DNA from: Celoporthe dispersa
Taxonomy: Eukaryota; Ascomycota; Sordariomycetes; Diaporthales; Cryphonectriaceae
Direction: 5' to 3'
Assembly: GCA_016584495.1 (NCBI GenBank)
Contig: WAID01000006.1
Location: 558,001-622,000 of the forward strand
Length of the DNA: 64,000 nucleotides
Shown here: piece by piece, positions 53,301-64,000 of the stretch
How positions within the stretch are numbered: the stretch's first letter is position 1
How the letters are laid out: each line of letters starts with the position of its first letter
The notes under the pieces: model-generated
What the model saw: the letters and a program-made list of their open reading frames with translations, nothing else
What the model was told of the DNA's origin: nothing
Databases searched by the model: none
Made by a program: the position numbers and the translations under genes

Positions 53301-56255
53301 GGGCGGTAGAGGAGACGAGGAGCAAGAACATGCGATGTCAAGAGGAGGGCCGCAGCGGGACAAGCAACACTTTGCGATCTTGCAACCGAACACGATACAA
53401 CACACACACACACACGCACACACACGCACAATCATGGTGGTAGCCGCAAAGGGATGATGGGACCAATCGCCTGGGTCGATCGACAGACGTCGAGTGGAGG
53501 ACGGACTATGATACTCTTGTACATAGTACCACACTAGTCGCTAGAGGGGGTGCACCTGCACTGTGTTCACCGCCCACCCCCTCCTTTCTCCCTGCCTCCT
53601 TCCCTCTCCTCCTCGTCTGCAAATTCACGCCCGCTTTGGAAGGACCTACCCTATGCGTCGTGAGGCTGGTACGCAGTGCGTTAGCTCTCTCACCTCTCCT
53701 CCTGGTCATCATGTCCTCGAGCCCCCCCCCCCGGCAGCCTCTGGCACTGGCTGATCCCCGCCGCATCGACCACATTTCTGCGACAAGCTCTCGATTGTAC
53801 TATCAACCATACAGGAAAGGACCGCAGATTAACACCCGCTGCTATAGCCCATCACACACCTCTCCGGGCCCACCGGCCTCGTTCAGCTTTCTAAATTTGG
53901 TCATAGCTTCGACATTAGGGTACTGACTGCCCTGACCTCGATGAGCCCTGCTTCTCCTGCAGAAGTAATACCCTTAGGCACACTTCTGCGAATCGCGGGG
54001 CATAACCTACCATCCTTCACCGGTGAATCGAACCCAAAGCGGGTTTTTTGTCTTCTTTGATCTTCTCGACGCATCTCACCGAGGAGCCCTGCTCAGGATT
54101 GACCTGGCTTGATGACCGCATTGACTGGCTGACCGCTAGAGAGCCGCAGCACCGGGTCCGTCCGGTGGCAGTTTCGAGGGCAGACTGATATCTCAGGGCT
54201 TTTCTTTGGACCCAGACCAGCGAGCCCCAGCATGAGACGAGGCATCTCGTTGCAATCACACCAGTCCCCCACGTGGCGGGCTGGTTGGGCGCGGCCAGTT
54301 GATCGCTGCAGAAGGTGCATGACGACGAGGCAGGTTACCGACAACAAGGACGGCGTTCGGAGTTGAGACATGCTGTGAGCTGTCCAGGACAGTCCTCTCT
54401 CACCACCTGCGCTGGCCCTTCCGGTGGGCCGGTTGTCACTGGTCTCTCTAGCGGTCATGGTGACCGGCGATGGAGGTCAGAACTTCATTGACAAATATCG
54501 AACCAAATGCCGAAGGCCAATGATATTCTAATCCATCCGCAGCGCAGCTGACACTGCAGAATGGCAAATTTCTGCCCTGCAACCTCATCAAACGTGTCGG
54601 GGAAGATCCCTTCCCGAAACGTCTCTATCGAATCCCGAATGTAGCGATGCTCTTCCCTGAACGGTGACCACCCATTCCCATGGGTGGCAGCACCAAAGCC
54701 ACCGGGGTCTGACCTACGCATCAAGGTATCATATCACAATTCTGTTTTATTTATTTTTTATTTTTTATTTTTGCAATCTAAGGCCATCGCGGCAGGATCA
54801 CCCTCCTAGCCAGGCCTTTCCAGACAGACAAGGCAGAGCTGAGGAGATGGACCGCGACAAGGGAGGTGTAGGTCAGCGGAGCCAGATCGAGTGGCGTATG
54901 CGAAGAGACAAGACCAGGGACGCCGTGGCGCTGGGGTAAGACGCGCGGGTGCAGCCCGGGCTTCTCCCAGTGGACCTTCTGAGCCGACGAAGCTTTCCAG
55001 CCAAAAGATCAGGTCTATGGCTATCAGAGAACAGAGGCGGAGGAGGGCCTGCATATTCACGTTCGTCCCAAGACCTCGGCATCACAGAAGCTGGCATCTC
55101 TTTCTGGCGACTTACATGTCAGTCCACTGTGAATGCTCACAGTGCGTCAGCCTGGTTTCCGATACGGTCCGCGGTCGAGGCCCCTGGAGGAAGAACCACC
55201 CCTTGTCAGCAGGTGTCCCAATATGGGGACCGATCTCCTTTCCCCTCCCACCTCGAATTACGAGCGGCGCCTTACCAAGTCGGCATGGGACAAAAGTACT
55301 GATCACACCTGTCGACAGCTCGAGGGTGCGAGAACGGAGATACATTCCCTCTCGTATGTACCAGTTCTGCATGGATTGTAACATCCACTCCGCCCGCCTT
55401 CTCGTCTGACGAGGGACGACATGGCGGGAGGGGGGAAAAGCTTGGCATCACCTACGCGAAGCCTCTCAGCATTGCACGCCATGTAACAAAGACACCATCT
55501 ATTGCTCATTCCTAGGCCCTGCTGCTAGGCGGAGAGAGAGAGAGAAAGAGAGTCGAGGGCTGCAGTACAAGTCTCCAGCTGACAGTTCAAGCAGTGAACA
55601 CCGTACGCGCCAGTCATGGCGGCAGTGAAACACCTTGACATCGCTGAGCTGGCTCATCTATACGACCAATCTCGAGCACAAGCAGATCAGCAGCAGCACG
55701 ATGCACTCGCTCCCTGCACTCCTGCAAAGACCAGCTAGCCCTACTGTACATCTCAAAGACGTCTAGGCAGAAATATCCGGGGTCTGCAGGGTCACACCAG
55801 GAGAATTCGGTAGCACCCATGCGTGTGGGTATGCAGTACAAGATAGGTTCATGGTACTTTGGTACCCCTATAACACCCCCCGGGCCTGACGTGGCCCTGT
55901 TAGCAGAGATAGAGTGTCTGTTTCCGATGTAACCAGACATGCGATCGAAGTCACCCCGGTGGTCACCTGCATCTTCATAGTACCATCATCATGATGGTGT
56001 TCTACTCTATGCTATGTCGACCAGACTATACGTTACCGTCAGCTTCTGACCACTCTCCAGAACTGCCCTCAGGTTAGAACCAAAAAAGCTTATGATAATA
56101 AAGCTGCCGGCCCTTCCACTCCCCTCTGCGCCCTCTGCCCCCTTCTTCCTTCCCAGTCCAAATATACCATCTATTCCTGTGCTCATACAACAACAACAAA
56201 ACTTATATCAGACCTGTGACTGCTCTTTTGTCTAGACTCTTCGGAATATACGGCC

Positions 56256-56873
56256 ATGGAGGGACCAAGCATCTACCTTGACGTCCCTTCGCCAGCAAGC
56301 TGCTACCAGTATCTATACGCTGATCACGACCAGTATCTCGACGGCAGCCACTCGGAATCGCACAGCTCAGCAACGTCACCTGTGAGTTTCACCTGCGCCA
56401 AACCTTTGTCTTGTTCAGGCAGTCTCGTTACTCACATCATCTCTCAGTACGATATGACTTGCCTGGAAGACGGCACGGGCACAAGTGCCTTTCACAGCCC
56501 GGATAGCCGGGATGCGGATGACGGGTGCGAGTCGCCACAAGAAGCATCAGCCGTAACAGCAGCACAATCGAAACCCGCGGCCAAGAGGAAGCGGGAGAAC
56601 AGATACAAGAATGCACCACCCTCAGTCCTCTCGGTGAGTTCAGTCAAGAATTGACCTACCACTCTGGGCGACTTGCATAGTCGCTGCTACACCTCCACCT
56701 CCACCATCTCCTCTCCTTCCATCCTGGCGGCGGCGCCACATTGCTGTTAGATGCATGCAAAGCTCCTGTGCTGCCGCCATGCGATGCCACTATCACTATC
56801 ACACCGAATCATGGCCGAGGATCTCCTCTCTCGGCTACTACTCGCTGCGCCCTCAATGGAAACACACACACAC

Positions 56874-56917
<44 letters not shown>

Positions 56918-57348
56918 AAAAAAAAAAGGCCTGACACTAAACCTGCCACCTCTTACAGCGCCGTCGTGCCCAAAACAGGGCCTCACAGCGAGCCTACCGC
57001 GAGCGCAAGGACCAGCGCATCAAGGACCTGGAGCAGATGCTTAACGATGCGCGCGCCCGTAACGATGTGCTCAGCCAGGCTTATGCCGAGCTGCAGGCCG
57101 AATACGTCAAGCTGAACTCGAACCCCTCACACCCGCACCTTGACGTGCACCACACCCACAACCACGGCCATCCGGCGCACCCACACCAGCTTGCCTCCTC
57201 GGTTCCGGCCTCTTCTTACCAGACCATACCCGGCACTTCAGTGCCCGCCAGCTTTGTCGACCCGACGTCCATGGCTGTCCTGAGCGCGGGCAACGACCTG
57301 GACGCATACCTGTATCCGGACGTCGGCGTTAGAGGCTACGGTCTTTAA
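56256..57348 (+). CDS. bZIP transcription factor
   Basis: Three exons (56256-56381, 56448-56633, 56959-57348); introns are 66 nt (GTGAGT...CTCAG) and an unusual 325 nt. The spliced product is 233 aa. The basic region is RRRAQNRASQRAYRERKDQR, opening exactly at exon 3, preceded by a basic AAKRKRENRYKN. A leucine-zipper-type coiled coil follows (IKDLEQMLNDARARNDVLSQ, then AYAELQAEYVKL). NRASQRAYRERK is the Yap/AP-1-like subclass signature. The C terminus is His/Pro-rich (HHTHNHGHPAHPHQ), possibly metal-responsive, though that is a guess. There are no clear Yap-type cysteine-rich redox domains: only a few Cys (CYQYLY, CLEDG, CESP), all in the N-terminal half. Flanked by long gene-free DNA on both sides, as is common for regulators. 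Confidence 0.9.
56862..56927. repeat. (CA)n plus A15 tract inside bZIP intron 2
   Basis: A CA tract of about 25 units broken by one AAA, ending in an A15 run, about 30 nt upstream of the 3' splice site (56957-56958). Confidence 0.95.
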
Positions 57349-58833
57349 TTATAGAGGTGACGGTTTCAGTCTTTAATGCCAACCACCCATTGGTCTTTCC
57401 TATGGCATGGTGGCTTTCTGTTTGCCTGGCGTCATGATGACTTGCTGGTATTCTTGGCTTGGCTCGCATAGTGGTTAGGGGAGCATGGTATGGTCACGTC
57501 CTTCTTCCATTTCCGAAGTCCCTCTCGGCAGCACGATAAACACGAGGAGTCATCGGAAGGTCTTTAGAAAGTGTGACACGGCAACGGCAATAATGTGTTG
57601 GATGACGCATAGAATTTCCACGACCGTGGTGAACATGGAAGGGATCCGGAGTTTGTGGATAACGGGAAGCGAGTTTATCTTCACTCGATCAAAATACTCG
57701 CAACGGTATTATAGATCGCTTGAGCCGTACTTTTCTGCTTAGCTGATTCCCTCCAATAAAAGTTTCAATTATATTTCGGCTGGGATATGTCTCGAATCAT
57801 GACACAGCCCTCATAGACCGTACATGTAACGCAGCATCCCGGGCCACTTCAGGTCCAAGGTTCAACTAAAGCCTCAACGCTGGTCCGGCGCGGAGGCTAT
57901 CTTATAGCCCTGACAAATATCACTCTTACCTCTTCGGACATTTAGGAGAGCTTCTATTGGACGATAGAAGACTGTCAAATCATGTAGCAATATGCTCTAG
58001 TTCATTTTATAGTCTGTCCCGCATATGATGGGGTCATTATTCTACCCGTGCATCCTGCATCTGCTGCCACAGCATCCCCACGGCCGTGGGAACAGCAGGC
58101 ATTCTGCGCCTGAGAATTCCTCGAATCTACAAGACATCACCAAGAAGATGCACACGGCCATGTTAGCCCAGGTCTTCTCTCACCATAAAATACTTCCAGC
58201 CAAACACCAAAAAAAAAAATTCCCTCCTCGCTCATCATCCAACAGCTGTCACTGTCGGTCTTCGGCGTCTCACGACTGACCACCCTGAGACATTGAAACG
58301 ACGACACGATTTGCTTTTACCAGTCAAAAGACCAGTCATGACGAAGAGTGCTATGACATGTACTATGTCTTCAAAGAGAAATACAGGCATAAGGAAGTCT
58401 AGATAGCCCCTCGTCCCTTGATTTCTTGACTTGTTGTGAGGACTTCCTATTGCAATATTACATGCTCAGACATCTAACCCTATCTGTACTCTTTGATTCA
58501 CGAAAACACCATAGGGAGTACAGTACAGTGATCAAAATGGAGAAGGAGATGTCGATGAGCTCTGGTAAGGAGGCCCTCTGAGGAGATCTCGAGCTCCATT
58601 TATTCAAACCGGAGCCTCTTCCCTCCAGCAGTCAGCAGGTCTACTGCAGTGTGTTGCCCGCTTACAGCAACTATTACCCCGCACTGCCAGCGTTGTGCTG
58701 ACTGCTTCTACTGTACCAACTTCAGTCCACCCCCTTCCTTGGTTGTCACTAGTTATGCTATCTTTCCATCTACAGGAGACCGTATCACCCCTTTCACCGC
58801 TTGTATGTGGACCTCTGGTTCCATGTTGATGTC
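57349..58833. other. Intergenic, no gene seen
   Basis: 3' flank of the bZIP gene (AATAAA at 57755-57760 is a possible polyadenylation signal) and the upstream region of the HET relic. No gene recognised. Confidence 0.5.
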
Positions 58834-59931
58834 ATGAATATTTACGAGATCTGCAGGAAGCTCCTCGAGAGCACACCGCGCGGTGGCTATGACGGCGGAA
58901 CGAAGCATTCGTTCACACCATGCTACACTGGACTCATTCTTAGATTCTGTGGATGTGGAGTGTTATGTATGCTCTAGAGTCTTAAATAGGTTCTCAGATG
59001 ACATGCAAGAACGACTCCGTACGCTGCGGTTATCTCTCTGGGCACAGAACTTTGAGTCAGCTCGCTAGTGATGAAACCTCAGCGCCTACAGCTTCTGGGA
59101 GAGGAGGCGGCCTTTCGAGGGATTACCCGGGGGAGACCAAGGATCTGGGGACATAATAGAAATCCAACTACATGCGGATATTTCGATCCTTGGTCTCACT
59201 TATATGTCATCATTTTCCCTTGTTCCTTTCGCCAAGAACACTCCACCTCTGTAGGCTGCACTGAGCAACGATGTCTAGGTTGCGGGTCTGTGGTTAAGCC
59301 GGCTTACACTGGAAATGCTGTGGCTGCCCCAGGGAAACTAGGACTATACATGACCTCTCGGCTGGTCTTCGCCCAAAGATCCCGGCCTTTTCCTAGTCAT
59401 AGGCCTCTCGTCTCTTTGCGGAACTGGAAAGTCTCAACGACGTTTTTTTCACAGACTGCAGTATTTTGCCACAGGTGGAAAGTGTAAGGTACCGTGGCCA
59501 TCCGAGGACCACGAGCAGTGAGGAGAGCCCTTTTTGTAAAGACATCTTCACGATGCCATCAGCACCGACGATCGATCAACGTGGTGGGCAGCCTAAAGCG
59601 CATGCAGCTTCAAGTCCCTTCAGCTGATCTTGTTGATGTAGATCTGTCTGTGCTCAGCAGGACGGAGAAGCTGTTCTGCATACCCTGGCACAGTGAACGC
59701 AGACCGGGTCAGCCCACGCTCGCAAAGGTATCACTCTTGCTGTTCCGTCTGGTCGACAGGAGAATGGCGAGATTTCAGCGCATCGGTGTGCTCTGGGGCT
59801 CTAATCTCCGGTATGATGGATGGGTTGCGAGGTATACTGATGTGTATCTGGCTACTCAAGTCGGCGAGCGCGACTTGCCATGCTGGCACTACGATGAGCA
59901 CACCAGGAAGCAAACAATTTTCATAGTATGA
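58834..59931 (+). pseudogene. HET (heterokaryon incompatibility) protein relic, core domain missing
   Basis: Fragments in order match the two ends of HET proteins. The N-terminal part from ATG 58834 reads MNIYEICRKLLESTP, then changes frame near 58914 into HHATLDSFLDSVDVECYVCSRVLNRF, the H-x(n)-C-x-x-C pattern before the HET domain. A further piece at about 59150-59245 (DIIEIQLHADIS, then FSLVPFAKN) is in another frame and ends at a stop. The C-terminal part (about 59600-59931) reads LLLFRLVDRRMARFQRIGVLW and ends KQTIFIV, like HET protein ends. Between these only about 320 bases remain where about 450 would be needed for the HET core, and I see none of its motifs. So it is a decayed, internally deleted copy and very unlikely to function in non-self recognition. 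Confidence 0.6.
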
Positions 59932-61378
59932 GGTAACGAGATGAGCTGAATGTAGAGACTGTTTAGACTGAGAGCAGAGTCTCGGCTCATTTGACAACCT
60001 ATTATCTTCAGAAGAAAGAAAAAAAGAAAAAACACCTCCAAAAAAAAAAAAAAACCAAACCTACCAGGCTCGTAATTACGCACTGATCTCGGGACCTCAT
60101 TCTCTTCTTCTCTTGCTATGATTCAGGTAAAACTGAGCGTACCTCTGATGTTCATCATTGCGAGATTCCTCGGTGTTATTTCGCGCAATACTTCGTAGTC
60201 GCGGTTTAGAGCGCCTCTCACAATTATCTGACGACAACCGTCGCCAAGTTTTGGTTAATCGCTCAAGGACAATTGCTTTGTTAAATACGATTCGAGGGTC
60301 AGCTCATTTCCACAACGTTAGGCATACGCAGAGGGACTCGAGAGGCAAAGACCTGGGACCCAAGTCTCTTCGCCACGTGAGGTGTCCTACAGGCCACAGA
60401 GGTACTCCTGCACAACTTCTTATACGGTCCGCGATGACGAACTAAAATGCCGGAATGACCCAGGAACCTCCATGTATGCGTAGTATATCGACGGTATAAA
60501 GACAGCAGGTCGCTTGACAAGATGCAGCCTTCTTGGAATCCGGTGGCTCAAAGAATAGCCGTAATTTCTGCGCACTAGATGCAAGACTCACAGTGGCAAA
60601 TATGCATGTAGTACTACAGCAAGCACGTGTGCACCCTCACCAAATCCTACTTACCCCATGGGGTATTACCTAGATGCCCTGTATGTGAACTGGCCGTCGG
60701 GGCCTGCTTGACGATGGCTGCATCATTGGCTAGGCCGACCAATGAACGAGCGTGTGAGGTAGGATCCTTGGGGAGCAATTCTGAGGTGAAACACGGTTCT
60801 TTTGTTGCAGTAATTACCTACTATTTTAGTATTACTACGGCGATGCAGTCCGGCTTGAGCGGTGCGGCTTTCTGTCTTCCAGCTAAAACAGGCTTGAGGT
60901 ACGGTGTAAAAAAGAGACGAGTCACCTGGCAACATACTTAATTGATTTTCACTGAAAAAGAATGGAGGAGGAAGTAATCGATATAACTGTGGCCTTCTAG
61001 CCGCCCCCTGGCCCCCCTCCAAAAAAAAAAATGAATGAATGAAAGGAAGAAAGAGGAAAAGAGGGCTTTGTCTTTTTCTTTTCTGCTCTTTTCTTTTCCC
61101 CCTCCCCTCCTCAGGAATAAGAAGAAAAAGGATTCCTACTAAGCTGGACATAGTCCGTCTCTAGCCGCACAGTACTATAAAGCCTTGAGGATGATTATCA
61201 CAACCATATGTCGCCGTATGTCAACGCAGAGGTTAATTAGCATACGCGTCGAGACTTTGCAAGACCCACGAGGAGTGTCCAGGTCCGGATGGATTCTTCC
61301 ACCGCTAGCAGGCTTGGCTCTCGAAGAGGATTGCCCAACCAGCCAAGTTCCCATCAAAGAGCTGCTATAATCCGCAGT

Positions 61379-61400
61379 GTGTGTGTGTGTGTGTGTGTGT
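61379..61400. repeat. (GT)n microsatellite
   Basis: About 11 GT units, intergenic. Confidence 0.95.
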
Positions 61401-62123
61401 TTTGCGACGGCTACGTACGCTTATTGCCCATGCCTAAGCGCCAACCTGGAAACTCACGGGACCTCACATGCATAATTTGGCCACGCCGCGCAGAGCCGAC
61501 TACCGGGTATCTGCAACATTGGGGGCTCGCTTGGATCTGACGTACAGACGCAAATACCGAGCAATTAGTGGTGGGTTACGGTGGCCTTGCTGCCGCAGCG
61601 TGGCATCGGCCTTCGGCCTGCAGATGCTCTTACGGCTCATGCCGGCAGTGGTTCTCCGCGACGGCTTTGACATGCATGTTTCTCCACCAAACAAGTGGCT
61701 GGGCATTAATCACAGCCTGTCCACTCACCTGCCCTTTTTTATTTTTTTTTACTTTGACCTCCTAGCAAGGGCAATCCCACCAAGAACGGTGAAATGGAAC
61801 CAAGGCAAAAGAAGGGTGTCAAATGACCTACCCTGTTTGCTGGCTTGTCGTCCCCACCACATTCGAGACCACCTGGCTTGGCTCGTGGATCTCCCTTTTT
61901 CCCCCCTCCCTTTTCCTTTCAGAGCTGGGGCTCGATGTTGTTTGGTTCGGTCCACCAATGAGCTTGAGCACCTCGAGCCGGGTATGCAGGTGGCGCAACT
62001 GAAACGTCCTTGATGATATTGCGGCCCCATGGGGAACCGATTCTGGCTGATCTCGCCTTGTCCGCAAGTGCGCCCTGAGCTGGAATTGGTACACACAGCT
62101 TACGCTCACTTGATGGGAATAAT

Positions 62124-62129
62124 TATAAA
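62124..62129 (+). promoter_or_regulatory. TATA-like element before the pectinesterase gene
   Basis: TATAAA 100 bases upstream of the start codon at 62229, a plausible TATA-box distance for a regulated fungal secreted-enzyme gene. Confidence 0.35.
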
Positions 62130-62228
62130 GATGCCGCATCATCTAGAGTCTTGGCATCTGTTTTCTCTCTGGCTGTAACCCACCGGCCCATCATCAGCCC
62201 TCTGGAGTCCTCTACAGCAGACGACAAC

Positions 62229-63456
62229 ATGAGCACCCTTCTCACGCTCGCTACCTTGTTTGCCTCGGTGCTGGCGACGAGCCGCACCAGCGCGCCGTCT
62301 GGATGCATCACTGCCGGTAGCGGAGGCACCTACAGCACCATCCAGGAGGCTGTCGACTCGCTGTCCACGACCTCGACCACGGCACAATGCATCTTCATCG
62401 AGGCAGGCTCCTACAACGAGCAGGTCACCGTCTCCGCCCGTGACGCCGAGCTGACCTTCTACGGCTACACCGAGGACACATCGTCCTACTCGTCCAACGT
62501 CGTGACCATTACCAATGATCTGTCCGCGGCCAGTGGGCTGAGTGATGAGGAGACTGGTACTCTGATTGTTCTTGCGACGAACTTCAAGATGTACAATATC
62601 AATGTGGCCAACACGTAAGCCTGGATGATTTTTTTCCACCCTCAAGATATCAGACATAAATTAGTATAAAAGAAACAAGGAAAGGCTGACATGATTCTCC
62701 CTATCTCAGGTACGGTGATGGAAGCCAGGCCATCGCCTTGTCGGCGTATGCTGATTCAGGATACTATGCTTGTCAGTTCACGGGATTCCAGGATACCGTG
62801 CTTGCCGAGGAGGGATACCAGCTGTATGCCAGCTGCTTGATCGAGGGCGCGACCGACTTCATCTTTGGCCAGTACTCTCCAGCTTGGTTCCAGTCTTGCG
62901 ATATCCGGGTACTCGAAGCGAGCGTGGGCTACATCACTGGTAAGTATTGCCGTGTGCACATGGCACTTGGCTTGGAGAGAAGGACGAAGCTGATCATATC
63001 GTCACCAGCGAATGGCCGTACCTCTTCGACTGGAACATCGTACTACGTCTTTGTAAGCTTCATCCCCAGTACACTTCTTGACTTGACACCCGTCTGCGGC
63101 ATGGATCCAACCTGACCTTGAAACCTCTTCAGAATGAGTGCGACATCGCGGCCGCAGACGGTGAATCCGTTTCCTCGGGCGCCTACTACCTCGGCCGCCC
63201 CTGGTCCGAGTACGCCCGCGTCGTCTTCCAGGACACGTCCATGTCCGACGTCATCAACAGCGCCGGCTGGGCTGAGTGGTCATCCAGCGAGCCCAACACC
63301 GAGGACGTCCTGTTTGGCGAGTACGACAACACCGGCGACGGCGCAGAGGGAACTCGCGCCAGCTTTGCTACGACGCTGAGCGCGGCCGTCTCGATCGACA
63401 CCATCTTGGGAGATGACTACACGAGCGCGGGTTACTATGACTCTTCTTACATGTAA
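62229..63456 (+). CDS. Pectin methylesterase (CE8), secreted
   Basis: Removes methyl esters from plant pectin outside the cell. ATG at 62229 with a signal peptide (MSTLLTLATLFASVLA). Four exons (62229-62614, 62710-62939, 63009-63052, 63133-63456), introns of 95, 69 and 80 nt, 327 aa. CE8 motifs: SGGTYSTIQEAVDSL at the start of the beta-helix, GFQDTVL with the acid/base Asp, GATDFIFG with the nucleophile Asp, and GRPWSEYARVVF with the conserved Arg and Trp. All catalytic residues are present. Exon 3 is only 44 nt. It indicates that the organism lives on or in plants or plant litter. No neighbouring pectinase genes are in view. Confidence 0.95.
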
Positions 63457-64000
63457 ATTAAGGGAGACAAGCGTGTGAGAACCGGTGCATCGTGCTCGCA
63501 GTGGGGTGGTTTACATGTGCGGAAGAGGACGATTTCGACCTTTTTTTTTTTTTGCAAAGGTGGGCCTGCTGGCTGTTGAGCCTGTGACTACTTGCTTGAG
63601 TTGTGAGTCAGGTCATTGTCAAACATTGGAAATATTGGGGAAGCCATCATCATCAGAGTCAAAAGGTGACCAGCTGAAGTGTACATTCTGAGGCATGTTG
63701 CATGTAAATACATAGCCAGCCAAAATTCGTACTGACGAATCAGACAAGCTCCCACAGTCATGAAAATCCCCAGCTCTCCTCTCTTTGTCAAGCACAAGCT
63801 ACAAGTAGTGTGTGAGCTCAGGTTATGACAAGGGCAGACATGTGCAGTTCTGCTTGTGCATCTCTTAGCCAAACAAGCCAGCCGTGGAGAACGTGATGAC
63901 ATTCCTTGACTATTTCCATTTTCACTAATGAAGACTGATGGACTGATTTTCTTTTATATATATAATCACATAGTGTAGCACGGTTTGACACTGAATGGAG
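63457..64000. other. Window end, no gene seen
   Basis: 3' flank of the pectinesterase. A T run lies near 63541-63553 and TA-rich sequence at 63956-63963. No gene recognised before the window ends. Confidence 0.5.

Larger units (their letters stand above)
49039..56255. other. 7.2 kb region with no supportable gene
   Basis: Many ORFs of 60-190 codons overlap in all frames, mostly low-complexity. Microsatellites: (AC)n 50052-50084, a GA/CG/CA/GA compound tract 50271-50320, and CA 53400-53430. A minus-strand ATG-started ORF at 55614-55940 (108 codons, MSGYIGNRHSISANR) looks the least random but resembles nothing I know. No transposon ends, reverse-transcriptase or transposase motifs noticed. It may serve as the long upstream region of the bZIP gene or carry noncoding RNA. 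Confidence 0.5.
59932..62228. other. Intergenic 2.3 kb with homopolymers and (GT)n
   Basis: A-rich tracts at 60011-60060, A11 near 61021-61031, (GT)11 at 61379-61400, and the palindrome GTAGTACTAC at 60608-60617. No gene seen. The end carries the pectinesterase promoter. Confidence 0.5.

Noticed and set aside
54000..54080. tRNA-like GGTTCGATTC word on the minus strand
   Set aside because: Flanks do not pair as a T-arm and I could not fold acceptor or anticodon stems.

Overview
The window is nuclear DNA of a filamentous ascomycete (Pezizomycotina, most likely Sordariomycetes). Evidence: short GT-AG introns of about 50-150 nt with CTGAC/CTAAC-type branch sites, intact eukaryotic housekeeping genes (40S ribosomal protein S24, GTP cyclohydrolase II), and fungus-specific families (GH72 glucanosyltransferase, Sulfotransfer_4, ULD_2, HET, DUF829/PaxU-like). 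Genes are well spaced, lie on both strands and share no operon-like order. Microsatellites (CA, GA, SD-encoding GACTCTGATTCG) and long A/T/G runs are common between genes and in introns.

Layout. 0-9 kb: a DUF829/TMEM53-like alpha/beta hydrolase (+, broken frame), a zinc alcohol dehydrogenase of the cinnamyl-alcohol/ADH6 type (-), a small Opy2-like GPI/membrane cysteine-rich protein (-), and RIB1 (-). 9-14 kb: a large acidic nuclear protein (+) that I read as a fungal coilin-like protein. 15-18 kb: a small secreted Ser/Thr/Ala-rich protein (+) and RPS24 (-). 19-26 kb: an AAA+ ATPase (+, broken frame), a GH72 beta-1,3-glucanosyltransferase (+, broken frame) and a cytochrome c peroxidase-like enzyme (-). 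28-32 kb: a Sulfotransfer_4 protein (+), an EFM3-like protein-lysine methyltransferase (+) and a ULD_2 protein (-). 33-41 kb: two C2H2 zinc-finger regulators on the minus strand. 44-49 kb: a tiny cysteine-rich protein (+), a Dap1/MAPR heme-binding protein (-) and a mitochondrial TPR protein (+). 49-56 kb: a 7 kb stretch with no gene I can support. 56-64 kb: a bZIP regulator (+), a degenerate HET (heterokaryon-incompatibility) relic (+) and a pectin methylesterase (+).

Most genes splice cleanly into full-length proteins. Three otherwise well-conserved genes (DUF829 hydrolase, AAA ATPase, GH72 enzyme) are each broken by exactly one extra base in a short C or T run, with no usable intron to explain it. 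In the GH72 gene, ignoring that base puts the two catalytic glutamates at positions 161 and 262, the positions I recall for yeast Gas1. This pattern suggests residual sequencing or assembly indels more than three independent pseudogenes.

The most interesting biology is the coilin-like gene. It has an N-terminal ubiquitin-like segment, a CUE-like helix bundle, long acidic/SD-repeat linkers and a C-terminal stretch resembling the coilin Tudor-like domain. The HET relic, which keeps the N- and C-terminal parts but has lost the HET core, is the next most notable. I found no transposon, CRISPR array, rRNA or convincing tRNA.
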